A stretch of 64,000 bases of DNA, taken from positions 19,254,990 to 19,318,989 of the forward strand of contig NC_012875.2 of NCBI RefSeq assembly GCF_000003195.3. Direction: 5' to 3'. Every line of letters begins with the position of its first letter. Position 1 is the stretch's first letter. Below the pieces are notes generated by a model that searched no databases, had not been told where the DNA came from, and saw nothing but the letters and a program-made list of their open reading frames with translations. Position numbers and translations under genes: made by a program. The stretch is from Sorghum bicolor (taxonomy: Eukaryota > Streptophyta > Magnoliopsida > Poales > Poaceae). This document shows positions 1 through 10,978 of the stretch, piece by piece.

Positions 1-1363
1 TTGGGACAATGACAGGTGTCGGTGGGCCCAACTACCTAGAAGGTTCTGCCCCAATTTATCTATCTCTTTCATACAGGGATAAATGTCACATAAAATATAG
101 ATAAAGTATGAATGGTGACAAAGATAATTAATCTGATCAGCATAACTAGCCACATATAATAATGATAAGCACCTCAACAGATATTCTAGCAAGTCATTAG
201 CATGGAATTAGTATGAACTACAAGAATATTTCCTAAGTTATTCTTAACTATAAAGTCTAGCATATCATAGTTAGTGCAATTATACTTGGCAATCATTGCG
301 AGATAGGACTACGCCCATGCATAGTGATATTATCAAGGAAGATGAGAAACATAGCAATCACTCCCCTGTAATAATGTTGCTCTGCCTGCCCTATACACGA
401 GAGGGGGACTATATAAGAATCAATGGAGCTGTCACCACCACGAACTACCCCGCGATCCGGCATAAGGGTACAATCGCAGATAAATACGGTATAGACACCA
501 CGCCTACACAATACTTATCATTTACCCACTGTACACATGGATAAACGCTATACGATCATAAACATGTATATAATTCCAATCTAACTAAGCCAAGCATATA
601 ACTATGATAAACTAAGAACAATATAATTGCAAATATAAACAAGTAGAGCAAAGTCATAATCAATATATTGAAGTAGAATAAAGTCATATTCATAATATTG
701 AAGAACAATGATGAACAAATGAAGAACAGTAGAGGAATTACCAAGAATCATCTTGACAGATTTGGAAACCAATGGAAGATTGACTCCTTCTAGTTCTAAT
801 CCTATGTAGCTATGCTAAACTAGAGATCTAGTTGATGTGGTGGCTCTAGGGCTTGATCAGGGACTTCTTCTCCCAAGATGGATGAATGAATTAGGGCTTC
901 TCAGGTCCTCCTCTCCAGGAGCCAGGGGGCCTGCTTATATAGTCCTTCGAAATGAATATGGGCCGTCGGATCAAACCGACCTTAATCACACGGTTTTCCT
1001 TAATCCCTTAGGTCGGTGGAGCATGATCCATGAGACTCAGCCCGATTGGCTCTCAGGCCAGGGCGGGCGCCCAAGGGGGGAGGGCGGGTGCCCTGCCCTT
1101 GGGCCCGCTCAGCCTCTCGCTGGTGCCCGTGGCTTCTGAACTCTTCTAGATGTTGGATAATTGCGGTGCACGTTAATAACTCTATGTAAACCTAACATGT
1201 GGGCCTTTCCTCCATAATTCCTGATAACCCCCTACAGAAATAGACAAACACCAAAAATCGTGGAATTCTGTCAGATAAAACCCTAAGTCTGGGTGTCGGT
1301 TGCATTTGGATCCTTTTCTCTATTTATTTGTTGATTATATTTGATACTTAAGGACCGTCAACA
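1..1363 (-). repeat. Athila-like LTR (element F), right edge; left part outside window
   Basis: The right end is the LTR terminus GTCAACA at 1357-1363, which read on the minus strand is the U3 start TGTTGACGG. The U3 half resembles the other Athila-like LTRs of this window: a leftward TATA motif at 934-942, paired GC boxes near 1053-1092 and a shared terminal stretch after about 1140. The left part resembles the LTR at 33768-35270, including a plus-strand TATA-like motif at 409-417, but is strongly diverged. The sequence right of 1363 belongs to the host element D, so this is either the 5' LTR of an element lying to the left or a solo LTR. Its left boundary and target duplication cannot be seen. 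Confidence 0.75.
5..47. repeat. Short match to the 3' tail of the Tekay LTR
   Basis: About 42 bases nearly repeat the stretch at 30275-30318, just inside the 3' end of the Tekay-type LTR. A run of 30 bases is identical and the tail gttctgcc is shared. After this the two sequences diverge. It may be the end of a second Tekay LTR copy lying mostly outside the window, or a motif shared by the two LTR families. Confidence 0.45.
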
Positions 1364-3035
1364 GACGTCATTAGCAGGGATCTCGCCAAGGCCTTCTTCG
1401 TACGTGCTTTTCCTCTTATGTGCTTTAACTTTGTAAGCTCGAGTTATATGCTTGCTGATGTTTGGTTCCATGCTTTTTCTTCTTCAGAGTTTGAAGGAAA
1501 CCTCCTTAGAAAAGTCTCGTTTTATCCATGCGACTAAAGGCGGGTGGGAGCAGGTTCCTGTTTTGGAGGACCGGCTTATCAAATTCTAGGAAGAGCTTCT
1601 TAAGGCTAAGAAGGAGCTAATCGAGGCCTTGAAGGAAAGGTAGAATAAAGAGGACGACCTGGTCGAGGCTCGGATTGATGCGGCGATGACTCAAGGGCAA
1701 ATCTACACCACCCAAGACGTCGCTGAGACCGCAAAAGGCGGATGCTGAAAAAGCTCAAGAAGAGGCAGCGCAGGCCAAGGAGGAGGTTGCCAGGGCAAAG
1801 CACGTAGAAGGGGACATCGTCCTGCTCACCGAGCATATAAAGGAGCTCGAGACCGATCTGGCCAAGGTCAAGGAGGGGTTCACCGAGGCTCGGGCGTTGG
1901 CTTTAGAATTTGCAACAGTTACATCTACTGCCCTGAGAGGGGGAGAAATGGGCTAAAGAGGAGCTTGAGAAAGAGAAGAGTCATGCCAATGCTTTGGCTA
2001 CGACGTCGACCAACTGAAGAGAACCCTTTTAGAAAAAGAAGGAACTATTGCCACTGCTGACAAGTTGATTGAGGACCTAAGGGTCGAGAAAACAGAGGTA
2101 ATTTGTTCCCATCAAGAGATTGAGAAGGCGAACACTGACCTAGTCGGTAAGAACATGTCCCTCCATGAACGTACCTGTGGCGAGTTTTTTCTCCTTAGAT
2201 TTGTCTTTCTTATGCTTTTGTTCGCCGTGACTAACTTCTTGTGTCGGTTTTTAGAGCTCAAGGGTGATCTGCTCGACAATCAGACCACTTCCAAGACACT
2301 CTAGGTGGATCTCGAGGAGGAAGTGTCGCTGACTGGCCGGCTCCATACCACGATTAATGACCTCTACATCTCCTAGGAGTTCAAGCCTACTAATGAGGTC
2401 GGAGAAGAAGCTCGAGGTGAGGCCCTTGTCGACCGGCTATGCTATTTTAGTGCTTCTATGAGGGACCGCATCAAGGAAGCCCTCCACATCGGCGTGAAGC
2501 GGACAATGGCAATGATTTGCTCTGACTTTACGTACGACATGGAAGTAGTCTCTCACAGGTTTGTCTCTAACATCACGAAGCCCGATGCTAAGAATGAGGA
2601 GAGGCATCAAGCCCTTATCGACAACACTGAGGGACCTGGTGAGAGGTTGGCGGTGCTATTTAAGTTAGAAGTACTCCCTCCTGAGTAGGGATGAAAATGG
2701 ATCGGATACGAACAGATATCACTGATATCATATTTGTTTTCATATTTTTGGTCGGATTCGGATTTGAATACGGATAATGTCAACCATGTCGAATAAGATA
2801 TGATTGGATGTCGACATCACAAATATATGATTTAAATATTCAAATACGGATACGGTATCGGATGTTGAATATTCGGACTCGGATACGGACAGATCTGAAC
2901 CCCTCTAAACGAATTCGGTCTCGAATATGGTCGGAAAATATCCGTACCATTTTCATCCCTGCTCCTGAGGTTGGTGCTGGAGAGGAAGGTGGTGCAGATG
3001 ATGAAGGTGGCGATGGCAGCCAGGGCCTATGAGCC
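1364..3035 (+). pseudogene. Antisense extra ORF of Tat-type element D, 5'-truncated and interrupted
   Basis: This plus-strand reading frame runs opposite to the gag-pol genes of element D. Two introns can be placed: 1400-1487 (donor GTACGT, acceptor TTCTTCAG) and 2171-2254 (donor GTACCT, acceptor TTTTTAG); the frame continues across them. The product is rich in K, E, L and A and looks like a coiled coil, as in grass proteins annotated 'putative gypsy type transposon'. Extra ORFs in antisense orientation downstream of integrase are known from the Tat lineage. The 5' end is cut by the LTR at 1363 and the 3' part is split by a MITE. Four in-frame TAG codons (1587, 1641, 2302, 2374) and a frame change near 1745-2060 make it non-functional. 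The last piece after the MITE is acidic and Gly-rich and stops near 3032. Confidence 0.6.
2686..2961. mobile_element. hAT-like MITE, 276 bp
   Basis: The terminal inverted repeats are TAGGGATGAAAATGG on the left and, reversed, CAGGGATGAAAATGG on the right. They are flanked by a perfect 8-bp direct repeat CTCCTGAG at 2678-2685 and 2962-2969. An 8-bp target duplication with CAGGG-type ends is the hallmark of hAT elements. The interior is rich in ggatacgga/cgaat motifs and has no coding capacity. It is inserted in the antisense ORF of element D, whose sequence is continuous once the MITE and one TSD copy are ignored. Confidence 0.88.
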
Positions 3036-3589
3036 TTATCTGGGTATAGAGACACATGAAATAAGTTAGTCCTTTTGCTACATTGTGCTGTTGCGGCCTG
3101 GATGGCCTTGAGACTTATGTGGGTATTTGCTACAATGTTTTATGCTCGAGTTTTTGTCTTTCCTTTTTTGCCTGAGTTTTGTTTCTTTGACCAAGTTTTC
3201 GACACATACTCGTCTACCTCGAGGGATAAGCGAGTGGGGGTACCATAGCTCAGAGGCATAGGAGAACCCTTGGCTCGACGTCCCTCGACCCTTAAGGGGC
3301 ATGAGGTATTTTCTACCTAGCCGCGTAATATGTTTCCATGGCATAAAAGAAAGAAGCAATGTTGAGTTTTGAAAAAACGTTCGAGTTTTTTAAGAGCCAA
3401 GGGGGTTTCCCCCTGTTAGCCCTCAAGGGAGTCTCGACTTATGATGTGGTAAAGTCGAGGCTACCTCTCTTTTTTATATATGGAATAACAAGTGTTGAAT
3501 GTCGAAAGCATTTTCATTCATTCGAGATGCGGCAAAGGTGTACATAATACAAGCAGTGTACAATGCCTCGAGGCTCTAGGGGTAGAAGC
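3036..3589. other. Element D noncoding stretch between integrase end and antisense ORF
   Basis: No open frame with recognisable content on either strand. This is the tail-to-tail intergenic region between the leftward pol gene and the rightward extra ORF of the Tat-type element. Confidence 0.5.
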
Positions 3590-5069
3590 GACATAGGTGT
3601 TTGATGTTCCATGCGTTGGTGAAGATCATGCCCTTGTCATATGCTGGCTTGTAGGTTCCTAGCCTCAAGACTTCTGCTATGACATATGGGCCTTCCCAAG
3701 GTGGAATCAGCTTGTGGCACCCTTGGTTGCTCTATCGTTGATGGAGGACGAGGTCACCGACTTGTAGGTCTATTTTATGCACGTGCTTGTCGTGGTAGCG
3801 CCAAAGCTTCTGCTAGTACCTTGCCGAGTTAAGGAGGGCCATGTCCCGAGCCTCCTTGAGCTGGTCGACTGCATTTTTGAGGGCTGCCTTGTTTGTCTGC
3901 TCGTTGCATGCCTTGAGTCGAGGGGACCCATATTTGAGGTCTATAGGCAAGATAGCTTCGGATCCATAGACCATGAAGAATGGGGTAAATTTCGTGGCTC
4001 GACTACACATTGTCCTTAGGCTCCATAGGACCAAAGTCAGCTCGGCGACCCATTTCTTGCCAAATTTCTTCAACTGATTGTAGATTCTTGGTTTTAGGCC
4101 CTAAAGGATCATCTTGTTGGCATGCTCGACCTGGCCGTTAGTTTGTGGGTTGACGAGGAACAATTCACATGGATGTGGTGATGGTCGTAGAAGTCCAAGA
4201 ACTTTTTTCCTGTGAACTATGTGTCGTTATCGGTGATGATGACATTAGGAACTCCAAAGCAATGGTTAATGTCGGTGAAGAACAAGACGGCTTGCTCGGA
4301 GCGTTGTTGGCATGGGTGGAGCCTCGATCCACTTGGAAAATTTGTCGACGGCTATGAGCAGGTGCATGTAACCTCCAGTCATCCTCTAGAGGGGTCCTAC
4401 CAGGTTGAGACCCCAGACCGCAAATGGCCAGGTGATGGGGATCATCTATAGGGTGTGAGCCAAGAGATGCGTTTGCTTGGCATAGAATTAGCACTCGTGG
4501 CATTAGCGGATGAGGTTGATGGCGTCAACAGCAGTGGTTGGCTAGTAGAAACCTTGTCGGAAAGTGTTTCCAACATGGGTCCTTGGTGCTATGTGGTGGC
4601 TGCAAGCCCCTGAGTGTATGTCCTCAAGGAGCTTCTTGCGTTCCTCAATGGTGACACACCGCTAAAGGATCCCTGTTGGGCTTCATAGGTATAGCTCTTT
4701 GTCATTGCTGTAGTCGACTGAAGGCTCAAGGAGATCCCTTGAGAACACGTCGGGTGGGATAATGCCTCGTGTGGATGCAATCTTGGTGACCTCATCCACA
4801 TCCTCATTGCAGTGTCTGGCGATGTGGTTGAGCTTGAGTCCATGGAACTTATCCTCCAGCTTGCGTACCTCATTAGAGTAAGCCTCCATCTTGGGGTCGT
4901 GGCAACTTGAGGCTTTCATGACCTGGTTGATAACAAGTTGCGAATCACCTCAAACGTTGAGGCGTCATACCCCGAGCTCGATAGTAATGCATAGCCCATT
5001 GACAAGGGCCTTGTATTCTGCGACATTGTTAGAGGCTACATAATGAATGCGACTGACATACCGCATGTG
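3590..5069 (-). pseudogene. Tat-type element D: RNase H (3' part) and integrase
   Basis: Read leftward. The RNase H segment contains VAEYKALVNGL and GDSQLVINQVMK near 5040-4900, typical of Tat/RIRE2-type pol. The integrase core is spread over several frames (4503-4165). The C-terminal part at 4073-3813 has the family motif TPFFMVYGSEAILP. The frame then continues with the chromodomain-less C-terminus to about 3590. Multiple frameshifts and stops show it is dead. The right end at 5069 is where element A is inserted; the RNase H frame resumes at 22141, and leaving out A plus one atgtg copy makes the frame continuous. Assignment to Tat is based on motif wording, not on a tree. Confidence 0.75.
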
Positions 5070-6299
5070 TGTTGATATTTGGTAACGCAATCAGGAAATG
5101 ATCCGCAAGCGTACGGATATCGGTGAGCATTTCACCCGGGAGGTTATCCAGAGTTATCGTATTTATATTTTTACCACTGGGAGAAAGGGTGCATCTGACT
5201 AACCAAATCTATTGCTACTATCCCTTTAGGCTACAAAGAATGTTTCTCGATGTGAGTGATGTATAGAGAAGACTGCAACCATAGTCTCGTTCTAACCTTG
5301 GTAAGGATGATCTACTGTTCTATTGGGGAAGCTTACGGAATCTAGACACCACAAAGGATGTTCGACCCGCACCTATAAACCCTACCCGTCCTGCTAACAA
5401 GATGTGGGATACAAAGGTAACTCGGAAATGTCACGTTCCTCGCTACTACCACGGTCCAGCTAGTCAGAGGATATCTATGAGTACCCTAGCCTAAACACCA
5501 CGTTTACGCTAGTAATGATTACTCTAATACTCAACCGGAAGAGGATTAAAGTAAACTCATAAACCAAAGAACAATAAAACAAGAACTTACTAGAATTAGA
5601 AGTCGAATTACTGAAGAATCTTAGGAGCAAGCCTCGGGTTAGAAGACTTGATCCCGCAGGTACAACCTCGGAGTAGATACCGACAGGCCGGCCTTCCTCC
5701 GATCTACACCTCCACTCTATCTCTCTCAATCTAGTAGAAACTAGATGATCTATTTCTACTTATATTGGTTGCTAAGCCTAAAAAGAAATTCTATTTAGAG
5801 AAGAGGTTTTCCTTCGAGGGCACCCCTCAACTCTATGATAAACTTCGTCTCCTCCAGGGGCCAGGGGGTCTGCTTATATAGTCCTCCTCATTTGTGCATT
5901 TTTGGTCTAGCAGGCGATGTGGTACTACGTTATCCTTGATCCTTTAGGTCGGTGGAACGTTGTGTGCAAAAAGAGTCCTGATAGGCATCCAACAGAGGGC
6001 GGGCGCCCAGGTCCTCAGGGCGGGCGCCCTGGGCCTGGCCCCTTTCGGCCTCCGCTTCCTTCCCGTGGCTTCTGGAGTCTTCTAGATGGTAGAAAATTGC
6101 GCGGTGCGTTGATATCTCTATGTAATCCCGACATGTGGGCCTTTCTTCCTTATTTCTAGATAACCCCCTGCAGAAATAGACAAACACCAAAACTCGTAGA
6201 ATTCTGTCAGATAAAACCCTAAGTCTAGGTGTTGGTTGCATTTGCATCCTTTTCTTTATTTATTTGATGCTTATATTTGGTACTTAAGGACCGTCAACA
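5070..6299 (-). repeat. Element A 3' LTR (left)
   Basis: The plus-strand sequence begins TGTTGATATT and ends CCGTCAACA. On the minus strand U3 carries a TATA box (5873-5881 on plus, CTTATATAG) and paired GC boxes gggcgggcgccc at 5997-6008 and 6018-6029, 21 bp apart and about 120 bp upstream of TATA. It is immediately followed on the right by the polypurine tract, so this is the 3' LTR of a leftward element. Confidence 0.92.
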
Positions 6300-6313
6300 A
6301 CTCCCCCAAGCTT
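6300..6313 (-). promoter_or_regulatory. Element A polypurine tract
   Basis: The minus-strand sequence AAGCTTGGGGGAG directly abuts the U3 start of the left LTR, the expected place and composition for the plus-strand primer of reverse transcription. Confidence 0.85.
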
Positions 6314-7018
6314 ACCTCTTGCTCGTCCCTAAGCAAGGATGAACTCAAGAGTTTCTGCAGTGGTTTCATGCCTTAAAAGTACACACGCATTCAAGCAAGA
6401 TCTCATCTCTGAGTTAGAGTAAACTGTTAAGACTTAAAACTTACTCATTTTACCTTTTACCATGGGGCTTGTAACCGTCACTTGTGTCTTGAGCAGTTAA
6501 AAGATAGAACGGTCAAGTCAAGCGCCATGTCTCTTATTCTTGATCAGCTATAGCTCTGGAGTTTTTGCAGATTTTCAAATAAAACTCAGAGATTCTTTGT
6601 ATGACTCTCTCAGATCTCTCTTTTGTGGTATTTCTGGATCCTTTCCAAGGCAGTAATAGTATATGCCTTCTCTCAAAATATGTGGTATTTTTGGTATGAG
6701 GCATAGTGAAATTGCCTTCTCTCTCACCCTACTCTAATAAGGTTTTGATATCTGGAGCTCATAGGTGGGAGACAGCTAATACATACTTACAAGACATTTA
6801 TTGCATAGTCAAACCATGGATCCAGAGAAACAAGTCAATAAGTCAAATCAAGATGTGCATGTGTTGCGAGTGAATGGTGTATGGTGATGATGGTGATAAC
6901 AATGGTGAAAGTCTAATTCTACTTTTGCTCTTTTAAGGGGATACATACCTTTCTTGCACTTTGAAGCTTTTTGAGGAGAATGAGATGCTCTATATTTTCT
7001 TTTTCTTTCCTCTCATGT

Positions 7019-7113
7019 GGGTATCTTGTACCCCTAATTCTACTATCGGACACTTGTCCATTTTTACCTCTCGTCTCACTTTTTCTTTTCTTCGAGGTTC
7101 CGGGCACTTGCCC
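7019..7113 (-). other. Hairpin array in element A 3' region
   Basis: Three short perfect inverted repeats in a row: GGGTA-TCTTG-TACCC at 7019-7033, GGAC-ACTT-GTCC at 7048-7059 and GGGC-ACTT-GCCC at 7102-7113 (plus-strand text). They sit in pyrimidine-rich sequence and recur at the same relative place in elements B and C, with matching stem changes. In the element transcript they would form small stem-loops with AAGT loops. Function unknown. Confidence 0.6.
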
Positions 7114-7955
7114 CTTTTTATTTCCTTGTATTTTTTTTCTTTTTCTCTCTTTTTTTAGAGCACTCATCTCCTGAAATAATATAGCAAGTGGTAGTAACCA
7201 AGATAACTCGAGCATTTATTTCAAAGGGAATAACAGGGATAGGATAATGTTTCTGGCTATTCTCTCCCGGATTAGGAGTAGAATTATTTTGGGTGAATCT
7301 GGAGATGGAAATGAGTGGATATATGTGGATGGTACTTCCGGAGTAGAAGTAGCATGTATGAGTGAACGTGCAAGTGAATCTTGATTTTAACCACATGACA
7401 AGCTCCTAAGGGTCTACACAGCTTGACCACACTCAATGCTCATAAGCAGTAAAAAGTAAATGTGTGGCTCAAAGTCTAATAAGCATGTATATATGGCTGT
7501 GGTAGGCTCTTAAACTCTCATCATACAGGAACTCATCATGTGATATTTTAAAGATTTTTCAAAGATAAAATTCTCCAGAATTCTAGCATCTCTAGGAACA
7601 GATAAACAACAGCTCAACCTTCCCATATCATATCCGTTAACAACTTAGACTTTAGATCAAGTACTCTTCCCACAAGTTCAGGTTTAGAGCAAATCTTACT
7701 TCATAACAGTCATGCCTAAACTTGAGAGAGATTTCAATTTTAAGATCTAGTCATGGCAGAGCAACTATTCATCATTTCCATGTGAGAGTTTATCATGAGG
7801 GTTCATAGCAAACTTTATTTATTTATTTATTTAGCAAACTAAGCAAAGATAAAAGCACAAAATCTTTATTTGGATTTTCATGATTATGCATCTTTTATTA
7901 TTTCAGTAAAGTATAAACGCGAGTAGAAACACTTAGCTTGATAAATGGGGGTGCT

Positions 7956-7967
7956 CTCCCCCAAGCT
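7956..7967 (-). promoter_or_regulatory. Second polypurine tract of element A
   Basis: The minus-strand AGCTTGGGGGAG is the same motif as the LTR-adjacent PPT, located 1.65 kb inside the element. B and C have the equivalent motif in the same order relative to the hairpins. It could act as a second plus-strand primer; this is inference. Confidence 0.5.
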
Positions 7968-8466
7968 GGATTTTGACGTAATTTCTTCTGATGTAGCTAG
8001 CAGGTGGTGGAGGTGTATTTGAAAGTCGGCAGCACCCTGACAGCAATTAGGATGTCCTCCTTCTGCTAGTCTTCTTTGATCCTTGAATTTTGTGGAGCTC
8101 AAATAGACAACAAAGCTTTGTGGAACTGGTTAAGTGTTAGCATAAATATCTAGCCTTTATCATGTTGAGCCTCCTCAATAAATGTTATTTATTTAGCAGG
8201 ATCATGCACTTATTATTTTTATATTTTTATTGTAAGATGAAAACATATTTATTTTATGCCACCACAGTCAATATACCTATGAGTTTTTAAACCACAAGTC
8301 TACTCACATGGGGCTTACTATTTTTAACATTTTTATTTTATTTTCGAGATGATATGAACCTGATTAACTAAACAAAATAATTGAAGGGAAAAGGATAACT
8401 ACCAAGTTTACCTCTTGGCAAGGCGTTCGGTGTTTTTAAGTCCTCCGAACGGGACTCTCCGGTTTC

Positions 8467-9480
8467 TTAGTCGTCCTGGGATTCGCTAGGTGGCGTAGTC
8501 GGTGATTCCGGTGGTGCCTCTTCTTCGTGTATAACTATCTTCTCTCTCCACACCTGACTCGGTGCTATGGTCTCCTCAGGACAGTTCTGTTCAAGCTGTA
8601 TGTCTTCAGACCTTACCACATCTCTTTCATAGTCTGCCCATCCGTCCTCGATGATTTGCCTCCTCTGGTTTCGGTTGCGTCGCCTTCTTCTCAGAGGGGA
8701 AGTGCATGTGGACTTCTCCGGTTCTAATATAGATGATGGCTTTGATAGTGTTGAGGAACGGTCTTCCAAGGATGGTGGGTGGATCATACTCGTCTTCTCC
8801 CATGTCAATGACCTGAAATCTGGAGCTGAATGTATGTTGCTTGTAGGGGCATGGTTCCATGCAGGAGCTGATAAGTGATTGCGGCCATTATGTTGACGTC
8901 AGATCCGGTGTCGTAGAGTGTCTTCTAAAAAGAGTATCTGTTGATTGTGCACTTGATGCTTGGAACACCAGGGTCGTCCTTCTTGATCAAGAAAGGTGAC
9001 TTGAGTCGACGATCTTGACCTCCTTGAGCTGCAGTGACCATCTTAGCTGACTCGGTCCACATTTGCTTGTTCCTGTTCCTCCTGTTGGTCCTCTTCCTTG
9101 GTTCATGTCGAGATTGCTCTGAAATTTGTGTAGTCTTGTTCTTGAAGGAAAGTCTCCTTCTTCCCCTTGATGTAGAGACTGATCTTGGCAGCCTTGGCGT
9201 AGATGACAGCTCTGGTGTTTAGGAATGGCCTCCCTAAGATGATGGGTGCCCTCTCCTCAGTACCAGTCTCTATCACCACAAAGTTTGCTGGAGCGTACAA
9301 GGTACCAACTCGGACACAGAGGTTCTTCAATATTTCCTTTGGGAAACTAAGTGTCTGACATCCATTGTGTTTGTGCTCGTAGATCCCGGTTCTTCACTTG
9401 GTGGAATCTGGGAGTTGTAAAACTCCTCAATATTTTGCTTGAAGTGTAGCTGTTCATAGAGACAAGGCAGAGATCAAGTG
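8467..9480 (-). pseudogene. Element A gag C-terminus and protease
   Basis: Leftward, in two or three frames. Near 8920-8890 there is a retropepsin active-site motif LYDTGSDVNIMAA. The family motif ILGRPFLNT occurs twice: in the 9330-9103 piece (IETGTEERAPIILGRPFLNT) and again in the 8860-8627 piece (DEYDPPTILGRPFLNT). So two protease-like C-terminal segments lie in tandem, or two related genes are fused. A basic linker (KKTNRRNRNKQ-like) lies between. The tail is acidic and stops at 8467, with no RT following. A stop (TAG near 8930) and frame changes break it. Its upstream end is the insertion site of element B. Confidence 0.7.
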
Positions 9481-10501
9481 TGTTGATATTTGGGAACGCA
9501 ATAAGGAATTGATCCGCAAGCGCACGGATATCGGTGAGCACTTCACCCGGGAAATTATCCAGAGTATCGCATTTATTTTTTTACCACTAGGAGAAAGAGT
9601 GCATCTGACTAACTGGTCTATTACTACTAACCCTTTAGGCAACAAAGAATGTTCTCGATGTGAGTGATAAATAGAGAAGACTGCAACCGTAGTCTCCTTC
9701 TAACCTTGGCAAGGATGATCTACTGTTCTATCGGAGAGGCTAACGGAATCTAGACACCACAAAGGATGTTCAACCCGCACCTATAAACCCTATCCTTCCT
9801 GCTAATGAGATATGGTCTACAAAGGTAACTCGGAATTGTCACGTTCCTCACTACTACCACGGTCTAGCTAGTCAGGGAATATCTATGAGTACCCCAGCCT
9901 AAACACCATGTTTACGCCAACAATGATTACTCTAAACTCTACGCGAAGAGATTAAAGTAAACTCATAAACCAAAAGAACAATAAAACAAGAACTTACTAG
10001 AATTTAGAAGTCGAAATACTGGAGAATCCTAGGAGCAAGCCTTGGGTTAGGAGAACTTGATCCCGCAGGTACAAGCTCGGAGTAGACACCGACAGGCCGG
10101 CCTTCCTCCGATCTACACCTCCACTCTATCTCTCTCAATCTAGTAGAAACTAGAAGATCTATTTCTACTTACATTGGTTGTTTAGCCTAAAAAGAAATAT
10201 TATTTAGAGAAGAGGTTTTCCTTCGAGGGCATCCCTCAATCTCTATGATAACTTCTTGTCTTCTCCAGGGGCTAGGGGGTCTTCTAGATGGTAGAAAATT
10301 GCGCGGTGCGTTGATATCTCTATGTAATCACGACATGTGGGCCTTTCTTCCTTATTTCTTGATAACCCCCTGCAGAAATAGATAAACAACAAAACTCGTG
10401 GAATTCTGTCAGATCAAACTCTAATTCTAGGTGTTGGTTGCATATTGGTCCTTTTTCTTGTTTATTTGATAATTAAAATTGATACTTAAGAACCGTCAAC
10501 A
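9481..10501 (-). repeat. Element B 3' LTR, internally deleted
   Basis: It runs TGTTGATATT to CCGTCAACA but is 1021 bp, against 1231 bp for the partner LTR. The missing 210 bases fall at about 10281 and remove the TATA box and GC boxes of U3. The tetramer gtct is present at both edges of the missing segment in the intact LTR, so the deletion fits a microhomology event. Confidence 0.9.
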
Positions 10502-10520
10502 AATACCCCCATACTTAGGC
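10502..10520 (-). promoter_or_regulatory. Element B polypurine tract
   Basis: The minus-strand sequence GTATGGGGGTATT directly precedes the U3 start of the 3' LTR. It is a variant of the AGCTTGGGGGAG tract of elements A and C. Confidence 0.75.
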
Positions 10521-10978
10521 TTTTACTCGTCCTCGAGAAAAGGATGGTTAAGAAAAATATTTGGGGTAAAACATTTTAAAACATTTTTTTCATAATTGCA
10601 GGGTGTTAAAATTCCACTGTGTACTATAGTCAGGGAAGTATATGGTTAAGAGTAAAGATCCTTTCTTCTCAATCCTGTCACTTGGAGTTTTTTGTATATT
10701 TTTAAAAGAAAGTTAGCATACCTTTTTCCTCCTAGGTTCTCTCAGATCACTCATTATCTTTTATATATATATCTCACTGAGGCTGTTTTAATTTGCAAAA
10801 ATTCTCAAGCATACTTACTTTGCATTTATTGCCTGATCAAAACGGGATCCGAGGAGGGGAATGTCATACTCTTAGATCAAAGACTTTGGAAATTAAAATC
10901 TTTGTCAACTCTTGATGGCATATTGCTTATTAGAGGGACCATAGGCTATCATTTTCTTCTTTTCTCTTTTTTTTAAGT

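Larger units (their letters stand above)
6314..8466. other. Element A 3' noncoding region
   Basis: No credible gene. It holds T-rich low-complexity runs, a (TTTA)n run near 7812-7835, a set of small hairpins at 7019-7113 and a second polypurine tract at 7956-7967, both listed separately. Short open frames here are chance. Confidence 0.6.

Noticed and set aside
293..544. Overlapping open frames on both strands near the left edge.
   Set aside because: They lie inside an LTR, have no family motif and start at no plausible promoter or Kozak context.
6919..7400. Several small K/F-rich open frames in the 3' region of element A.
   Set aside because: Products of T-rich low-complexity DNA; no conservation with the equivalent regions of B and C except the hairpins.
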